NCBI GenBank assembly: GCA_963693365.1
Contig: CAVNZM010000013.1
Coordinates: 6,572,001 to 6,636,000, forward strand
Origin: Amoebidium appalachense
Taxonomy: Eukaryota > Ichthyosporea
Direction of reading: 5' to 3'
DNA: 64,000 bases
Part shown: positions 19,073 through 32,042 of the stretch, piece by piece
Layout of the letters: each line of letters opens with the position of its first letter
Position numbering within the stretch: position 1 is the stretch's first letter
Position numbers and translations under genes: made by a program
The notes under the pieces: generated by a model
What the model saw: only the letters and a program-made list of their open reading frames with translations
What the model was told of the DNA's origin: nothing
The model's database searches: none

Positions 19073-19555
19073 ATGGGAGACGCACTTTTGCGCCCCGATT
19101 CGGTTGACCCCGAACGATGCCCTGCATTTGCACCCTCAAAAAAAGCCCAGTGCAAAAACAAAAAGAAAACATGCCCACACCACAAGGACGGCTTCAAGCC
19201 CTGGGTATGCTTTGCCCCTGCCACCGGTGTCCTCCTCTACAGCGACAACACCATCAACATCCTCCACCCCCACAAGGCCGGGGACTATGCTCATGCAAAC
19301 CTCCTGCTGGACGACCTCCTGGCCGCCTTTACAGTCGCAGAAATGCAGCGCCCTCGCACCGAGCGCACCGGGGTACCCGCGCTGACTGTGTCCACTCCGG
19401 ATCCACCCATGGGTGCACCACAGCCACCGGTTGCAGCTGCAGCGGTGGGTGTGGGCAGGGAAAATGGGTACTGCCAGGGCAAAACCAAGGCTGGCAATCC
19501 CTGCAAAAACAGGGTGAAATCTACGACCCATTGCCATAAGCACAAGCCCAAATAA
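19073..19555 (+). CDS. Double Cys/His zinc-knuckle protein (DUF5763-like motif), 160 aa
   Basis: From ATG 19073. An upstream in-frame ATG at 18938 would add 45 residues, but an AC-rich leader and composition favour 19073. Two similar Cys/His modules frame the protein: near the N-terminus CPAF-x6-QCKNKKKTCPHHK, and at the C-terminus CQGKTKAGNPCKNRVK followed by HCHKHK. The second matches a motif common in proteins of large DNA viruses, algae and fungi (C-x-G-x-T-x-x-G-x-x-C-x-N, then C/H-x-x-H). Between them is a globular segment (WVCFAPATGVLLYS, NILHPHK) and an Ala/Pro linker. Probably a small metal-binding, nucleic-acid-associated protein. It shares the intronless layout of the 0.2-9.6 kb block. 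Confidence 0.65.
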   Translation: MGDALLRPDSVDPERCPAFAPSKKAQCKNKKKTCPHHKDGFKPWVCFAPATGVLLYSDNTINILHPHKAGDYAHANLLLDDLLAAFTVAEMQRPRTERTGVPALTVSTPDPPMGAPQPPVAAAAVGVGRENGYCQGKTKAGNPCKNRVKSTTHCHKHKPK

Positions 19556-20247
19556 AAAAACCACCCACACACCCCCACGTGCCAACATACACTATCCTCC
19601 CCGTGAGTGGCATGCCAGTCTCCCCAGCCCCCCTGCCCCCCTGCCCCCCTGCCCCCCTGCCCCCCCTGCTCCCCTGCCCCCCTGCCCCCCTGCCCCCCTG
19701 CCCCCCTGCCTGCCGGAACCAGGCCCCCCAGTGGTGGCATTCCAACACGTGCATGCTAGAAGATCGTGCTACATGAACAAATGGTCTTAACTCAGCCATA
19801 CATGGGGGATAGATAGTATCACACAACCATGGTTCCCCCACTCTCCCCAGCCTCCTGTGCACGTGTGCCTCCCCTGCACGTGTGCCCCCCTGCCTCCCGT
19901 AACCAGGCCCCCAGTGGTGGCAGTGAGTGTCCCCCCTGCCTCCCCTGCACGTGTGCCCCCCCTGCCTCCCCTGCCTCCCGGAACCACGCCCCGGCGCAGT
20001 GGCAGCTATTTTTAGATATAGAGATTCCATGGCCACATGGCCAGATGGCCAGATCATTTTGCTCACCGTTTTATCCCGTTTTATCCACCTTTTTCCACAC
20101 ACTGAATTTGACCTGGCCATCTGGCCATCTGGGTAGAGACCGTTTTCTGTTCTGATATTGGAGAACTGTCTGATAGTGATAGCAAATGTCATTCGAAGAA
20201 CAATCGGGAAACCCCGTGGTGTGACAACCAATCAGAATGAAGCAATA
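19556..20247. other. Spacer with CCTGCCCCC decamer array
   Basis: A cctgcccccc array at 19629-19712, then three related blocks containing ggaaccaggcccccagtgg-type sequence and cctcccctgcacgtgtg at 19716, 19857 and 19940. Near 20030-20060 and 20110-20135 lies ggccacatggccagatggcc, a short palindromic repeat. Open frames here follow the repeats. No gene is supported. Confidence 0.6.
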
Positions 20248-20638
20248 TTGGGATATTCGGGTTGGTTGTAAGGTTTTCCGGGTCGGGCCGAAGGCCTTAA
20301 CGGGCCGCAGGCCCGTCTATTGGGCCATAGGCCCTAGGCCCTAGGCCGCTAGGCCTGGGGCCCGGGGCGCCGGGGACCGGGGCGCCCGGCCCGGCCCGCG
20401 AGCCACCCCGGCCCGGCCCGGCCCGCGGGGGGGGGGGTTAGCAGCGGCTGCTAACCCCCCCCCCCCGCGGGCCGGGCCGGGCCGGGGTGGGCCGGGCCGG
20501 GCGCCCCGGTCCCCGGCGCCCCGGGCCCCAGGCCTAGCGGCCTAGGGCCTAGGGCCTATGGCCCAATAGACGGGCCTGCGGCCCGTTAAGGCCTTCGGCC
20601 CGACCCGGAAAACCTTACAACCAACCCGAATATCCCAA
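20248..20638. repeat. Near-perfect 0.39 kb palindrome (inverted repeat, one-base loop)
   Basis: Left arm from ttgggatattcgggttgg and right arm ending ccaacccgaatatcccaa are about 195 bases each, meeting at ttagcagc-g-gctgctaa (20438-20454). The arms differ by a small indel (gcgagcc on the left only) and C/G-run length. The inner part is a chain of smaller GGCC palindromes (taggccctaggccct, ggccgggccggg). I see no target duplication in the flanks. It could be a foldback element, a hairpin terminus of a linear replicon, or a recombination product. Confidence 0.92.
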
Positions 20639-21841
20639 CCATGCATGTGCATAACGGCAGATCGTAATCCCCCATACTCCCTAACTCCCGATACTCAGTG
20701 GGGACCGATAATCCTACATATGAAATTTGATCAATTACATAGTGAAATTTCAAAATGAACCCTTTGTCCTTAAGCTGGCCAACCCCAGCCCAACCCTGAT
20801 TCGAATTGTTCCGGTCAGGTTATGCAGAATTTGAAAAAGATCATTTCAGGCAGCCGTGATGGCTATGTGTGAGGGGTGGGGGTGCCAATAGACCATGGCG
20901 ATACATGTACTGTGTAACTTGATGCCGTATTCTGTCGTGTGAGACTATGTCAGAAGTAAACTTATAATCAGGCTTGAGTCAGGCGGAACTTCAGTGAGAC
21001 ATAAATATCTTTTGAGCATCCGATTTACTTGTCTGTATAAATGAATTGTCTGTTCCGGCCAATCAACAACCTTTTTTTTAGTATCTGATTCACTGTCCGC
21101 GGCCGTTGAAATGTTTGCGCTCTGAAACACACAGTCTCCGCCATTCTAATGTTATCGAAAGCAAGCTGATGACGATAATAAAAACCAACAACAAAAGATG
21201 TGCACGGTTGAAGAATTTTGCAATTTTGCAGTTGAAACACAATGTCGAATTCGTATATTTTTTTAAAGCTTATTTTATCCCGTTTTGTTCCCGGAGGGAC
21301 CCCCTGGGGCCCTCAAAGGGAACTATAGCGTCTTCCACCCAGCACCGACAGTACTCTAGCTAGGGTGCTACGCGTACGGTATTATTAGCTAAGCTAACAC
21401 ACCCTTAACAATCCTAACTGTATTTGCACACACTTAGCCCAGGGTATTCACCCCAGCCACGCCGGTGGGTAGCACCAGCTGCAGGCTTCCCCTCAACTCA
21501 AGACCTACGAATAGACTTTAACACCGGGCTCTCATTGGTTCGTCTAAAGTGGTGGAATGTGTGGTGTGGTGTGGGTGGGGCCTACGGGGGATATGGATGG
21601 ATGGTGGGTTTGGTGGTGGTAGGTTGCTACCTAGCAGAATATGGTGTTGTACATAGAGGGTGGCTACGGTGTAGTGGTCTAGGAGCCTAGTGTTACATGG
21701 TTGGTTGGTTCCGTTTGTCGAATTCACATATTGTCAAGAACACACTGCAAGAGAACAGCAGACTTGCTACGCAGTCACACACACACGATATATATCCGTC
21801 AAATGGTGCGAGTCACAATCCACACACAGGCTCACACGCAG

Positions 21842-21887
<46 letters not shown>

Positions 21888-22276
21888 GACAAACAGCAGC
21901 CACCACCAACATTGCACGACATTGAATACACTTTTTTAAGTGCACCCCACCACCCAAAACCACACCACCACCATAATATGTTAGATCCGCCTCAGGGAAG
22001 AGGTAAATTTGGTAACAAAGCACACTCAGAAATTCAAGTACAGTTTTATAACTAAGCACTACAATTGAAATCTGTGATTGAATTAAGTTCGATCGTTCTG
22101 CCATGTCTGTATGGCGGGCTCAATCTGTAATGTAGGTATAGTCCTACTTTTTTTTTGTTTTATAAATAGGGCTCCTGAGGCCCGCGCTCACCAGAAGGCA
22201 GCGTTGCGCTGAATAAGGTCGGTGATCTTGATCAAAGGTTGAAAACAAAGCACTTGCGTGCACACACATGCACACA

Positions 22277-22359
<83 letters not shown>

Positions 22360-23216
22360 CTCCCAGAGGTCTAGAAAGAAATTCAATTTAAAAGACCAAT
22401 AACAAGAAAGGAAAGAGAAAAAGGAACAGCCAAGAAAAAGAAAGGAGAAGGCAATACGCCACACCCCGAGTTCTCTTCTCTCTTTTGTTTTATTTTTAGA
22501 CACTTTATTTCTCGACGGCATTACTTTCACGGCACCAGCAACCGGGGACCATAGTGTTTCGGCTCCCATGTCACTGGGTGGCAGAATGCAAAAGTAATGT
22601 CTGTATTATGGCTTCTAAGAACTATATTTAGGAAAAAACATTCACACACTCCGAGATCAAAGTCAAAGTTTCTTTTCAAGCAAAAACCATCAACAAATCT
22701 TTAAGGTATTTATTATGTCACAATGTTCCCCGGCCAGCCGGGCCCCACCAATCAGGAGAGGTGATTAAGCCACCCGGAGATTGGGAGGTGTGATCAGAGA
22801 TCTGTCAACGATGAATCATGGGGTTACAGTAAATGGTATCACAAAGTCCGATCTGGAAAAATCACTTCTTTGCTTTTTTCTTCTTCCTTCATCAGTAAAC
22901 AGAAGCACTACTTGCGTTTCCTATTTTCATAGTCCGAAAAGTCTAAAACTAATGCATATATTTTACTGAGGGTGCAGCGGGTTCTTCCGTCGTGCTCTTT
23001 TTTTTTTTAACTTTGTTTACAACTAATTCTAAGATTTAACTTTTTTAACAGCTCCAGAACTTTGGAGTTATATCCATGGCTTTCACTCAACCTATCTCGG
23101 GAGGTAACGGTGTACTGCTATATTCAAAATATTCAAATAGTCCTTCTTATAGGTGCGTGTACCTGTGCCCAGGCACCGAAATCCTTTTTAATTGGTTTTG
23201 CACCAGCGAATCACCA
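20639..23216. other. Spacer without recognised gene
   Basis: Mostly unique sequence with (CA)n at 21843-21881 and 22286-22352. A gttcccggagggaccccctgg segment at 21289-21310 resembles repeat-derived sequence. Minus-strand frames at 21025-21240 and 22144-22569 lack recognisable content. A possible polyadenylation region of the GT43 gene (minus strand) lies here. I see nothing else to annotate. Confidence 0.4.
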
Positions 23217-24080
23217 TTAGCTTTTCCAGACGTAAATTCTTGAACAGTTGTCGAAAGCCTGTTACAAAACAAAAAAAGGGGGGTCTTAGACACTGAGGGA
23301 GGAATAATGTTTGTTGTATTTGCGAGTGTTGTGTGTGCAAATGTGTAATCACATTGTGTATCGTACCCACGACAGCAACATTAGGGTGTTATTGTAATGC
23401 GTGTATGTGCCCATTTTTATTTCACTGTAGTAGTAGGTGTTGTGGCTTTTCTGGGGGTAAGGGGTAGGGGCTGGGCGGAGGATTGGAGGCGGGGCCAGGC
23501 GGGAGATGGGTGGGATGGGGGGGTGCGCACACGTATGTGTGTATGTTTGGTTTGGGGGGAGGAGGGGGGAGGGGGAGGGGGGAGGGGGGCTGCGAGCGTG
23601 TGGGAAGGGGGGGGTGGGGATGCGGGGGAGGGGGGGAGGGGGGGGAGGGAGGGAGGGGGGGCTGCAAGCGTGTGGGGGGATGTGTTGCGCGATTCTTTTG
23701 CGATTTTGTGCGTGTGCAAGTGTGTTTAGCGTGTGTGTGTGTGTGCGTGCATGCGTGAGGTGAGTGAGTGAGTGAGCCAGTGTGTGTTAGTGACGTGCAA
23801 GCGTGGTTGTTTCTATATTTCGTTCTCTTGGTGTGTGTATGTGTGCGCGCGCGTGTGCGTGCCACGGTGTGCGTGGTGATTATGGACAGGAGGGGAGGGG
23901 GAGGGGGGGGGGGGGGGGGGGGGGAGGGGGATGCATTTAGGAAATAAGGTGCAACGACAAAGTTTGTGCTAGTGTCACTTGTATTGTCCCAATTATGTGT
24001 GTTCCTGAACAGGTGAACGGGTTACTACTACTGGGGGAGAAGAGGGTGGAGAGACGAGTTGGGGGGGCTGGGCTGGGCGG

Positions 24081-24115
<35 letters not shown>

Positions 24116-25902
24116 GGGGAGAGGGGAAGGATGGACAGGTGGGAGAGGGTGATGGAGGGGGGAGGGGGGTGTAGAGGTGGTGTTGGTGGGGAGGCATTGG
24201 GGGGAGGGGGAGGGAGGAGGGCGAGGGGGAGGGGTGGTCCATAGAATCTCACCTCAATGTCTTTGCTTGGAGCAACCAGGCGACTGCTGATGTATTCTGC
24301 GCCAAGCAACCCTCTCTCCGTTGCAGGTTGGGCACGTGGGGTCATCTCTGACAGGTAGCGGGTGTGGACGGCAAACCCGGCACTATCTCCTGGGTATGTT
24401 TGCTGGGTGGGGGTGGAAACGTGAGTGTGGAAGACAAGGGGAGTAAAGGGAGAGATATGGTGGGTGCGTGCGTGCGTGGGTGGGAGCATGGGTCGAGGGT
24501 GTGCGAGAGAGGGGCCGGGTTGATTGCCGGGTTGGTGGGTGGTGTGAGAAGGGGAGGATGGGCACCGCATTTGGCACCAAGCTTAATGGACGAAAGCTTT
24601 CATTGTTTTTTATGTATTAACAGACTATTCTGTATTCTGATGTTCATAGAATGTTTGTTTGTTTGTTTGTACATGTGTGTGCGCGTGCGTGCAACGCGTG
24701 TGTCCGAACGAAAGTGCACGTGCGTGCGCGCACGCGTGTGAGCGTGTGCACGTTTGCGAGCGTGTGCCCCATCGTCCAACTAACATTTCGCATGCATGAC
24801 TTTAGGCAAGTCTTTTTCTTACATGATGAGTGTGAAGTTCTGTGAACCCTCATGTAAAAGTATGCACCTACAAGTAAAACTCCATATTTTGCTCATGGAG
24901 TGTCCACACTAACATATTAATTCCTTTTTCCGCACTACTCCCGCAACAGAAATTCATTTTCCCAAACACTCCGCCTTGACCATAAATATAGCATCCCCCC
25001 CTCCCCCTCTCTCCCTCGTCCCCCCCCCCCCCCCTTCCCCCCTCCCCCCCAACCCCCTTTCCCCCGGGAATCTTGAAAATCGGAATTTGGTTCGCACCTG
25101 CAATGTACCGTTGACATTCCACCCAACAACAATCCCCGTGGTTTCATCCACCACACACTGACCAATGACGCCCCTCTTTGTGTCTCCCACCGGCCAAACA
25201 CCGATTCTCTGCACGTTACCAAGATAGGAAAAGAAGCGAATATCGTAGTTGTGTTGCTCGGAGCCAAAGTAGACGACACCGTGTGTGTCGTTGTGGAGGG
25301 CTGTAAGACGTTCGATGTGTGTCAGAGCAACGTTTTGCTGCCCGGAATTCTGCCTGCTGTTGTACATGTATTGGAGTTAGATATATGTGAGATATGAAGA
25401 ATGGCAGATAGACACGGTATGAAACTATTTAGATAGAAAAGATGTCTTGCTGGCAAGTAAAACAATGAATATATACATAGCTCTAAATGATATGCATATA
25501 TGCAGATTTGTAGATAAACAAGTTAGCTCCCAGCAGCATGCAGTACTGACACCACATGTGCTGGAAGAATACAAGTATATCTACAAGGCATGCAGGATCA
25601 CAGCCATGTTTCTTCAAAAAGGGAGGGCTAGGTTCAGGTTCTTAAAGACTTTGCAAGAGGAGAGTGTTAAAGCACTGAGGTGAGAAGGGACCAGGCAGCT
25701 AGGAGGAGGGAAAGGGGAAAAAGAAAGAAATAGATGTGGAGGGGGCAGTGTGTGTGTTTTCTTTGTGGTGGCAGGTGGGTATGGGGGAGGAAATGGAGAA
25801 GAAGGTATATGAGCCGGAGGAGGAGGGGGGAAGGGAGGGAGGAAGGGGTGGGAGTTGGGAAGGGGATGTGTGTGTGTCCACACCATAAACGCCACGCGTG
25901 TA

Positions 25903-25983
<81 letters not shown>

Positions 25984-26443
25984 TGACAGCGAAGGCCCGA
26001 CGGGGTGAGGGAGGAAGGACAAAGAGGTTGGGGTGTATGTTGCAATAGTTGAAACGGTGCCATTGATACGCACGGGGAAGGTGGGAGGAACCGGGGGGAA
26101 GTTGGGGGGGGGGGGGGGGGGGGGGGGGGGGAGGGGGAGGGGGGAGGAAGTGAGGGAACTGTCAAGCATTGGAGAAGCAGAAAGGGCAAGGCTCGGTGTC
26201 AGATGTTCTTGAGCACTAGATTAGGTAGCAGGAAGCGGGGCATTCAACCTAATGGCAGAACAAGAAACTGTGAATGGGTTTGGGAATGTGCTGATTGGTT
26301 GAATTTTTGATGTGTTTGGTCAATGTGTGCATATCATGAATGTGTAGGGTGGTTGTGGTTGCCGGTGTGGTATGCAATGTGAATATGCATGGTCGAAGAT
26401 ATGCCTACATTATGTGATGCATGTGAAAGTGTATTGGGAGTCG

Positions 26444-26519
<76 letters not shown>

Positions 26520-27634
26520 ATGTGTATGTGTGCTGGTGTGCTGAGCACTGTGTGTGCTCTGTACCGCTTGCTCTCCGCATCCCCGTTTGTTGCTGTGTTC
26601 ACCACATGAAGCAACGAATAGTACTGCACCCCACTGTGTGCACAGGTACGTGTAAGTAGGAGCATCCACACTGCCCATCATCTAGCTAGAGAGGGAAGCC
26701 CCCCCCCCTCCCCCCCCCCCCCCCCCCCCCCCTCCCCCACCTCCTCCCTACCCCCCTTCTCTGGCTTCAACTTTACATCAACCGGATTATCCTCCCTCAA
26801 CCAAATGATGATAAACTAAATCTAGGTAACAGCGCGGAAAGCTTTCTTCCTTTGGTACTTTAGAATTTCAGCCTTCCTTCCCCCTTTTGGGGAGTTCCGT
26901 GCAGTAATCCCCTCCCTCGCCAACCTCGTACCCTCCACCCACGGGTCCCCCCATCCGTCCCCCCCCTCCCCCCCCCCCCCCCCCTCCTCCTCCTCTCCTC
27001 GTCCCTCCCCCTTAACCCCCCTCCCCTCCCTCATTCTCCTCAAACAAACCCACTACCCAAGCACCTCACCTCCTCCCCTTTCATCTCTTCGGTTAGAGAC
27101 CTGCCCCGCCTGCCCCCCCCGTCCCCCCCCCCCCCCCTCCCCCCCCCCTCTCCCCCCCCGGGCCCCGGGAACGGCAAACCCTTCCACTGCCCCTCCCGAC
27201 CTCACAACCCTCCCTCAAAAGCCCTTCCCAAACCACTCCCCCTCCCTCCCCCGGCCCCCAACCACTCCCTCCCCCTCCCCCCCCCCCCCCCCCCTCCTCT
27301 CCCCCCCTTCCCTTTCCCGTACAACTTCAACCACCTTCTGAGCCTTTCGTCCCTCTTCATCATTCTTTCGCTCCCCTTTCCTCCCCCCTCTCCCTCCCTC
27401 CCTCCCCAGACCGTCTCTCCCTGCCACTCCCCCTTTCCCCTCCCCCTCCCCTCCCCCCCCCCCAGCCCGTCCCCGTGTGTTTCACCCCTCTATTCTGCCT
27501 TCAAACCCCCCCCCCCTCCCCCCAACCCCCCTTCCGGGTCCCCTCCTAACACCTGGATGGTGGTGCTGGTTGTGTTGTGAGTGGTGTTGGTATTGGTGTT
27601 GATGAAAGTTGGGCGGTTGGTGTAGGTGGTGTGT

Positions 27635-27678
<44 letters not shown>

Positions 27679-28440
27679 GAGTACAGGGGCAGGGGGCGAG
27701 GGGGGGGGGGGGGGGGAGGGGGAGGGGGGGAGGGGGCTCTTCATGAGTTTAAATCAGAAATTCCCAACAACAGCAGCCAGGGCTCACCTCTGCCTGATCA
27801 GGGCCTCAGTGACGTCAGACCGTCCATCCTCCACCACCACCCAGTGCACGTTGGCTGCATGCGACAGCGTGTCTCCAAGCTCAAGCAGCTCACGAAGCTG
27901 GAAACAAGTGGGGGTTTAACACCGATACGGGGTTGATCCAACACCACAATAAAAAGGCGTGCAGCACTCTCCCACACACACGCACACACAAAAACCAAAA
28001 CAAATCTCACAAGCAAACCGCTCTCTCCCTCTTCCCCCCCTCCCCCCTTCCCCCCCTCCCCCCCTGGGCGGTGGGGCAAAAATAGAGAATTCGGGGAATA
28101 CTGCAGTGTTCTAAATAGGTGTGTGTAGGTAGTGGTGTTGGCTACAGCTCAGGGACGAAACCTGGAAGAGGCATAAGAAGCACAAACGCACCATAGAAAC
28201 ATACATGAGGAACTTCGGGCACATTCACGCAAGTGTACACATATGCCCGAATACTGTAACGGAAACTCGTCATCCACACAAGACGTTCACATAAAAAAGT
28301 ATCTGCAAGAAACAAACTTTGTCCCACAGCCATCTCCCGACGCACAGAGATGCACACTCTGTTAACCTTATCCGAGTGGGAGAGGAGGGGGAAGGGGAAG
28401 GGGGTGGGGAGGGGGGAGAAGGAGGGGGGAGCCCGTGTGG

Positions 28441-28475
<35 letters not shown>

Positions 28476-28926
28476 GGGGAGGAGGAGGGGTGGGGAGGGG
28501 GATGGGGGGAGGGGGGGGGACATATATTTACATGTCTAATACAACCTCAACCGCCCTCAGACAAAATGCACTAAAACGAGATCAATACACAGGCAGTAAA
28601 TTTGCTACACAAGACAAACCTCTGTTCTCTTGGCCTAAATGCTATATACAGGCTGATTATAACTTACAGGTAGCAAATTCACTGTAGTGACGAGGTTTTT
28701 TCACATGGTGCCTACCTGTGTGTCTGGGGTCACAACGGTGACAAAATAGACCGTCTGGAGCCCTTCCTCTTGTATGCGGCGCAGGTGGTGCAGTGTAACC
28801 GTGGCTGCAGTATGAGTGGTCTCGTTAAATGGTGTGTTTCTCGAACGTATAACACGAACTCGACTACAAACTTCCCGTGGCATCTACGTCAGCTCCCATG
28901 CCGGCCATCCTTACCCCCCCCCCTCA

Positions 28927-28958
<32 letters not shown>

Positions 28959-29935
28959 CCCCTTCCCACCGGGCGCCCCCTCCCCTTTGCCCTATCACTG
29001 CTTAGTCTAGCTATGTTACCGAGGAACCGACTTTGTGTCTTCACTCCTTGACGCTATATGTTGTAGGCTATGGCTTCTTTTCTGTCAGATTCGAACTACC
29101 TAATCGGTAAATACCTGTGGATAAGGCCGTGCACGCGTGCACGTGTGTGTTTTTGTTGTGGGGGTGAGCGTCTGAGCGGGTGAATGGATGCATAATGGTG
29201 GTGGTTGTTGGGTTGGAGGTTGTTTTTAGATGTGAAAAGTGTGTGTGTGTGTTGGGGGGGGGGGGATGTAGGGGGGGGGGGGGGAGGAGGGGAGGAGGAA
29301 TGGTCATTGAGAGCAAAGCGCTACCGGGCCATTATTGATGACCCCAGGTGTGATGGTAAAGCAGTCGATGATCTGGTCCATGCAAAACGGCAGACCTGAG
29401 CACTCTTCCACACAGAACCCATTACTATGATAGGCCTTCGATGATAACAGCAGTGGATGAACATCCAATAAATCGCTGTTTGAGCAGAGGGACATTGAAG
29501 TAAAGTGTGAGACCAGACTAGATCTCCGCACAAGTAGAAAATGGGTGTGTTTATGCTCCTGGGGAGGATCTCTAACAAGTTATCGAAGTTGAACATTTGT
29601 TTTTGTTATTTTAAAGACTATCGCCACACGTTTCATGCTGGGGAAAAAAAAAAGGCTTAAAAGTGAAAGTTTGTATAAGAGAAATACACTTCCAGAAGTA
29701 ACCCAAGAACTCAACATAAATCTCGAAGCACAGATCCGCTCAACAGGCTTGGCTTACCTCGTGCAGTGTGTAGAACCAGCGACACGAGAAATAGAGAGAT
29801 GATGGAAGCAACCAAGACGATGACCCACCGCTTTGACCACAACCAGTTTTTTCTCTTTGCACGCGTGGTCGGGCTGGTACTTCTCTCCATCCCTCCTGGA
29901 GATAGGGAGTTGCGTGCGCTCGGGCTAACGCTCAT
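23217..29935 (-). CDS. GT43 (B3GAT-like) beta-1,3-glucuronyltransferase homologue, seven exons
   Basis: Minus-strand exons 29935-29758, 28804-28716, 27897-27788, 26633-26565, 25356-25098, 24402-24253 and 23258-23217 join with consistent phases into about 298 aa, near the usual family length. Exon 1 gives a type II anchor (basic stretch, then WVIVLVASIISLFLVSLVL). Later exons match family landmarks: FVTVVTP, NVHWVVVEDG, GVQYYSLLHV, the QQNVAL helix, GVVYF, IGVWPVG, VVGWN, SAGFAV, the Glu in GAEYISS (position of the catalytic base) and NCSRIYVW. Known role: Golgi transfer of glucuronic acid from UDP-GlcUA to the glycosaminoglycan linker or related glycans. Oddities: the DXD metal motif (DDD after YFA) reads S-E-Q here, and the His of the final VWHTR is Lys. 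It may be inactive or use another donor geometry. The exon 5 start could be 25353 instead. Confidence 0.88.
23700..24235. repeat. G-rich and GT-rich simple sequence in last GT43 intron
   Basis: Alternating gggggagg blocks (23560-23670, 23890-23935, 24080-24235) with a (GT)/(GAGT) stretch at 23730-23790. On the gene's sense strand these are C-rich and lie between exons 6 and 7. No gene; Gly- or Pro-rich frames are by-products. Confidence 0.7.
25740..26560. repeat. (GT)n and G-run sequence in GT43 intron 4
   Basis: Includes (GT)n at 25908-25941 followed by a G-run of about 40 bases, another G-run at 26105-26130 and (GT)n at 26445-26515. All lie in the intron between exons 4 and 5 of the GT43 gene. 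Confidence 0.8.
26698..27540. repeat. C/T-rich tract in GT43 intron 3
   Basis: Repeated cccccctcccc blocks form a strongly strand-biased pyrimidine region about 0.8 kb long (purine-rich on the gene's sense strand), ending near a (GT)n at 27640-27675. No gene is seen inside. Confidence 0.75.
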
Positions 29936-30967
29936 GTTTGAGTCGTAGCAAGGAGGCGGGCAGCACAGCAGATGCCCCGTTCCGTGAAGCTTTTAATGAT
30001 TCGGTGTGGGTCGGCTACGAAGCTAAATGGTTTACAAGCAAGAAAAAAAATAGCTCTTTGATCCCTGTAGCCTGATAGAAATCATCACGGAGGTGACCCC
30101 CGCAAGTTCACTCGCACCTGCGTTCAACGAAGTGAAGTTCCAGCTCGTGATTTAAGAAAAGAGAAGCATTTCTACTCGTTCGTTCGCCTGTAAAGTGGGA
30201 ATAGCTCTAGTTTTTGGGTGACACAGTTACATGTGCAAACTAAGAGAAATGTGGTGGTTACTGGGGAAGATGTGGATAAGTAAAAAGGCAACGGTTCAAG
30301 GGCAGGCCAGACAGACACACAGCTGCGATGTCGACGACAGCCGGAATCATTACTAAACTAATTATGCTATGAAGCGGTGAGAAGAGCTGAAAATAACGTG
30401 CAATCTGATTCGCGATACTGGCAGTGTAAGTTTGAAAGATTAGAGTAGCCAAAATACTAAAAAATAAAGAATAATTGTAATAGTCTCTAGTCATGGCTAT
30501 ACTTCTCTGCCGGCAAAGTTGAAGAATTCCTACCAGATGATGGCGGCATAGATAAGACCAGAACCAGCCAATCAGAGACCATTCCTTTGTTCACCATAGC
30601 AGAAAAGAATGGACACGTGCCGCGTGCCCCAAGCTATCACGTGTGCCTCATGTTGGCACAAGCACACACATTTTTGGAAATGATCATGCAGGGAAAAAAC
30701 AAACAACAAAAACACAAGTACCTAGGACCCCTACAATGTTTAGCTTGCAATTGTTTTGTTTTCCATCGCAGTATCCATGCGAACATGTTTGCTACTGGTA
30801 ATGCACGATTGGGGCGCTGTACAGATGACTTCAATTTCGTAATTGGGTACATGTACAAGTGAGAGCTAGTGCCGCAAGTGCCTCGCTGAGTTGAATTGTA
30901 AGATAGCCAAGAGGAGAGAGAGAGGGGATGGAGGAGGGGGGGGGCGGGTAGGGTGGAGAAACAGAGA

Positions 30968-31004
<37 letters not shown>

Positions 31005-31040
31005 GAGAGAGAGAGAGAGAGAGAGAGCAGAAAGATATAT

Positions 31041-31101
<61 letters not shown>

Positions 31102-31165
31102 AAGAGAGAGAGAGAGAGAGAGAGAGAGACTGGGGGGGGGAGGGGGGGGAGAGAGGAGAGAGAGA

Positions 31166-31210
<45 letters not shown>

Positions 31211-31223
31211 GTGAGTGTGTGTT

Positions 31224-31260
<37 letters not shown>

Positions 31261-31453
31261 GTGCGTGTGCGTGTGCGTGCGTGTGTGCGTGCGTGCGCGA
31301 GCGCACGCGCGCGCGCGCGCGCGTGTGTGTATGTGTGTGGGAGTGGGAGTGGGTGATATCCTCTGTAACACACACACACACGCACACACACAAACACAAA
31401 CACACACACATGCGCGCGCGCACACACGCACACACGCACACACAAACAGTGTC

Positions 31454-31484
<31 letters not shown>

Positions 31485-31684
31485 GACAGACAGACCCGGA
31501 GAGAGGGGGGGAGGAGGGGGGGAGGAGTGTGCGCTCGAGAGCGAGCTGAGAGAAAGGAGAGAGGGCACTCAAAAGAAAGGGGGGAGGGGACGGGAGATGG
31601 GAGAGACAGAGAGAGAAAGGAGAGAGAGAAATAGAGAAAGGGAAGGGGGAGAGAGAGAAAGAGAGAGAGATAGCGAGAGAGAGA

Positions 31685-31717
<33 letters not shown>

Positions 31718-31942
31718 AGAGAGGGAGGAGAGAGTAAGAAAAGAGAAGAAATGTTGAGTGTGAGAGAGTGAGTAAGAGGGAGAGAGGGAAAGGGAGAGGG
31801 GGGGGGGGGGGGGGGAGGGAGAGGGAGAGAGGGAGAGGGAGCTCGAGAGGGAGGGAAGGAGAGAGAGAGAGGGAGAGAGAGAGTCACAGAGGGAGGGAGA
31901 GGGGAGGCAGAGGGGGGAGGGGGGGGGGGAGGGGAGAGAGTA

Positions 31943-31991
<49 letters not shown>

Positions 31992-31993
31992 GT

Positions 31994-32042
<49 letters not shown>

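Noticed and set aside
29304-29596. Additional GT43 exon between exons 1 and 2
   Set aside because: Exons 1 and 2 already join in phase, and this segment has no family landmark.
30258-30494. Three-helix membrane protein on the minus strand
   Set aside because: Only a short hydrophobic AT-rich frame with no partner exon; chance cannot be excluded.
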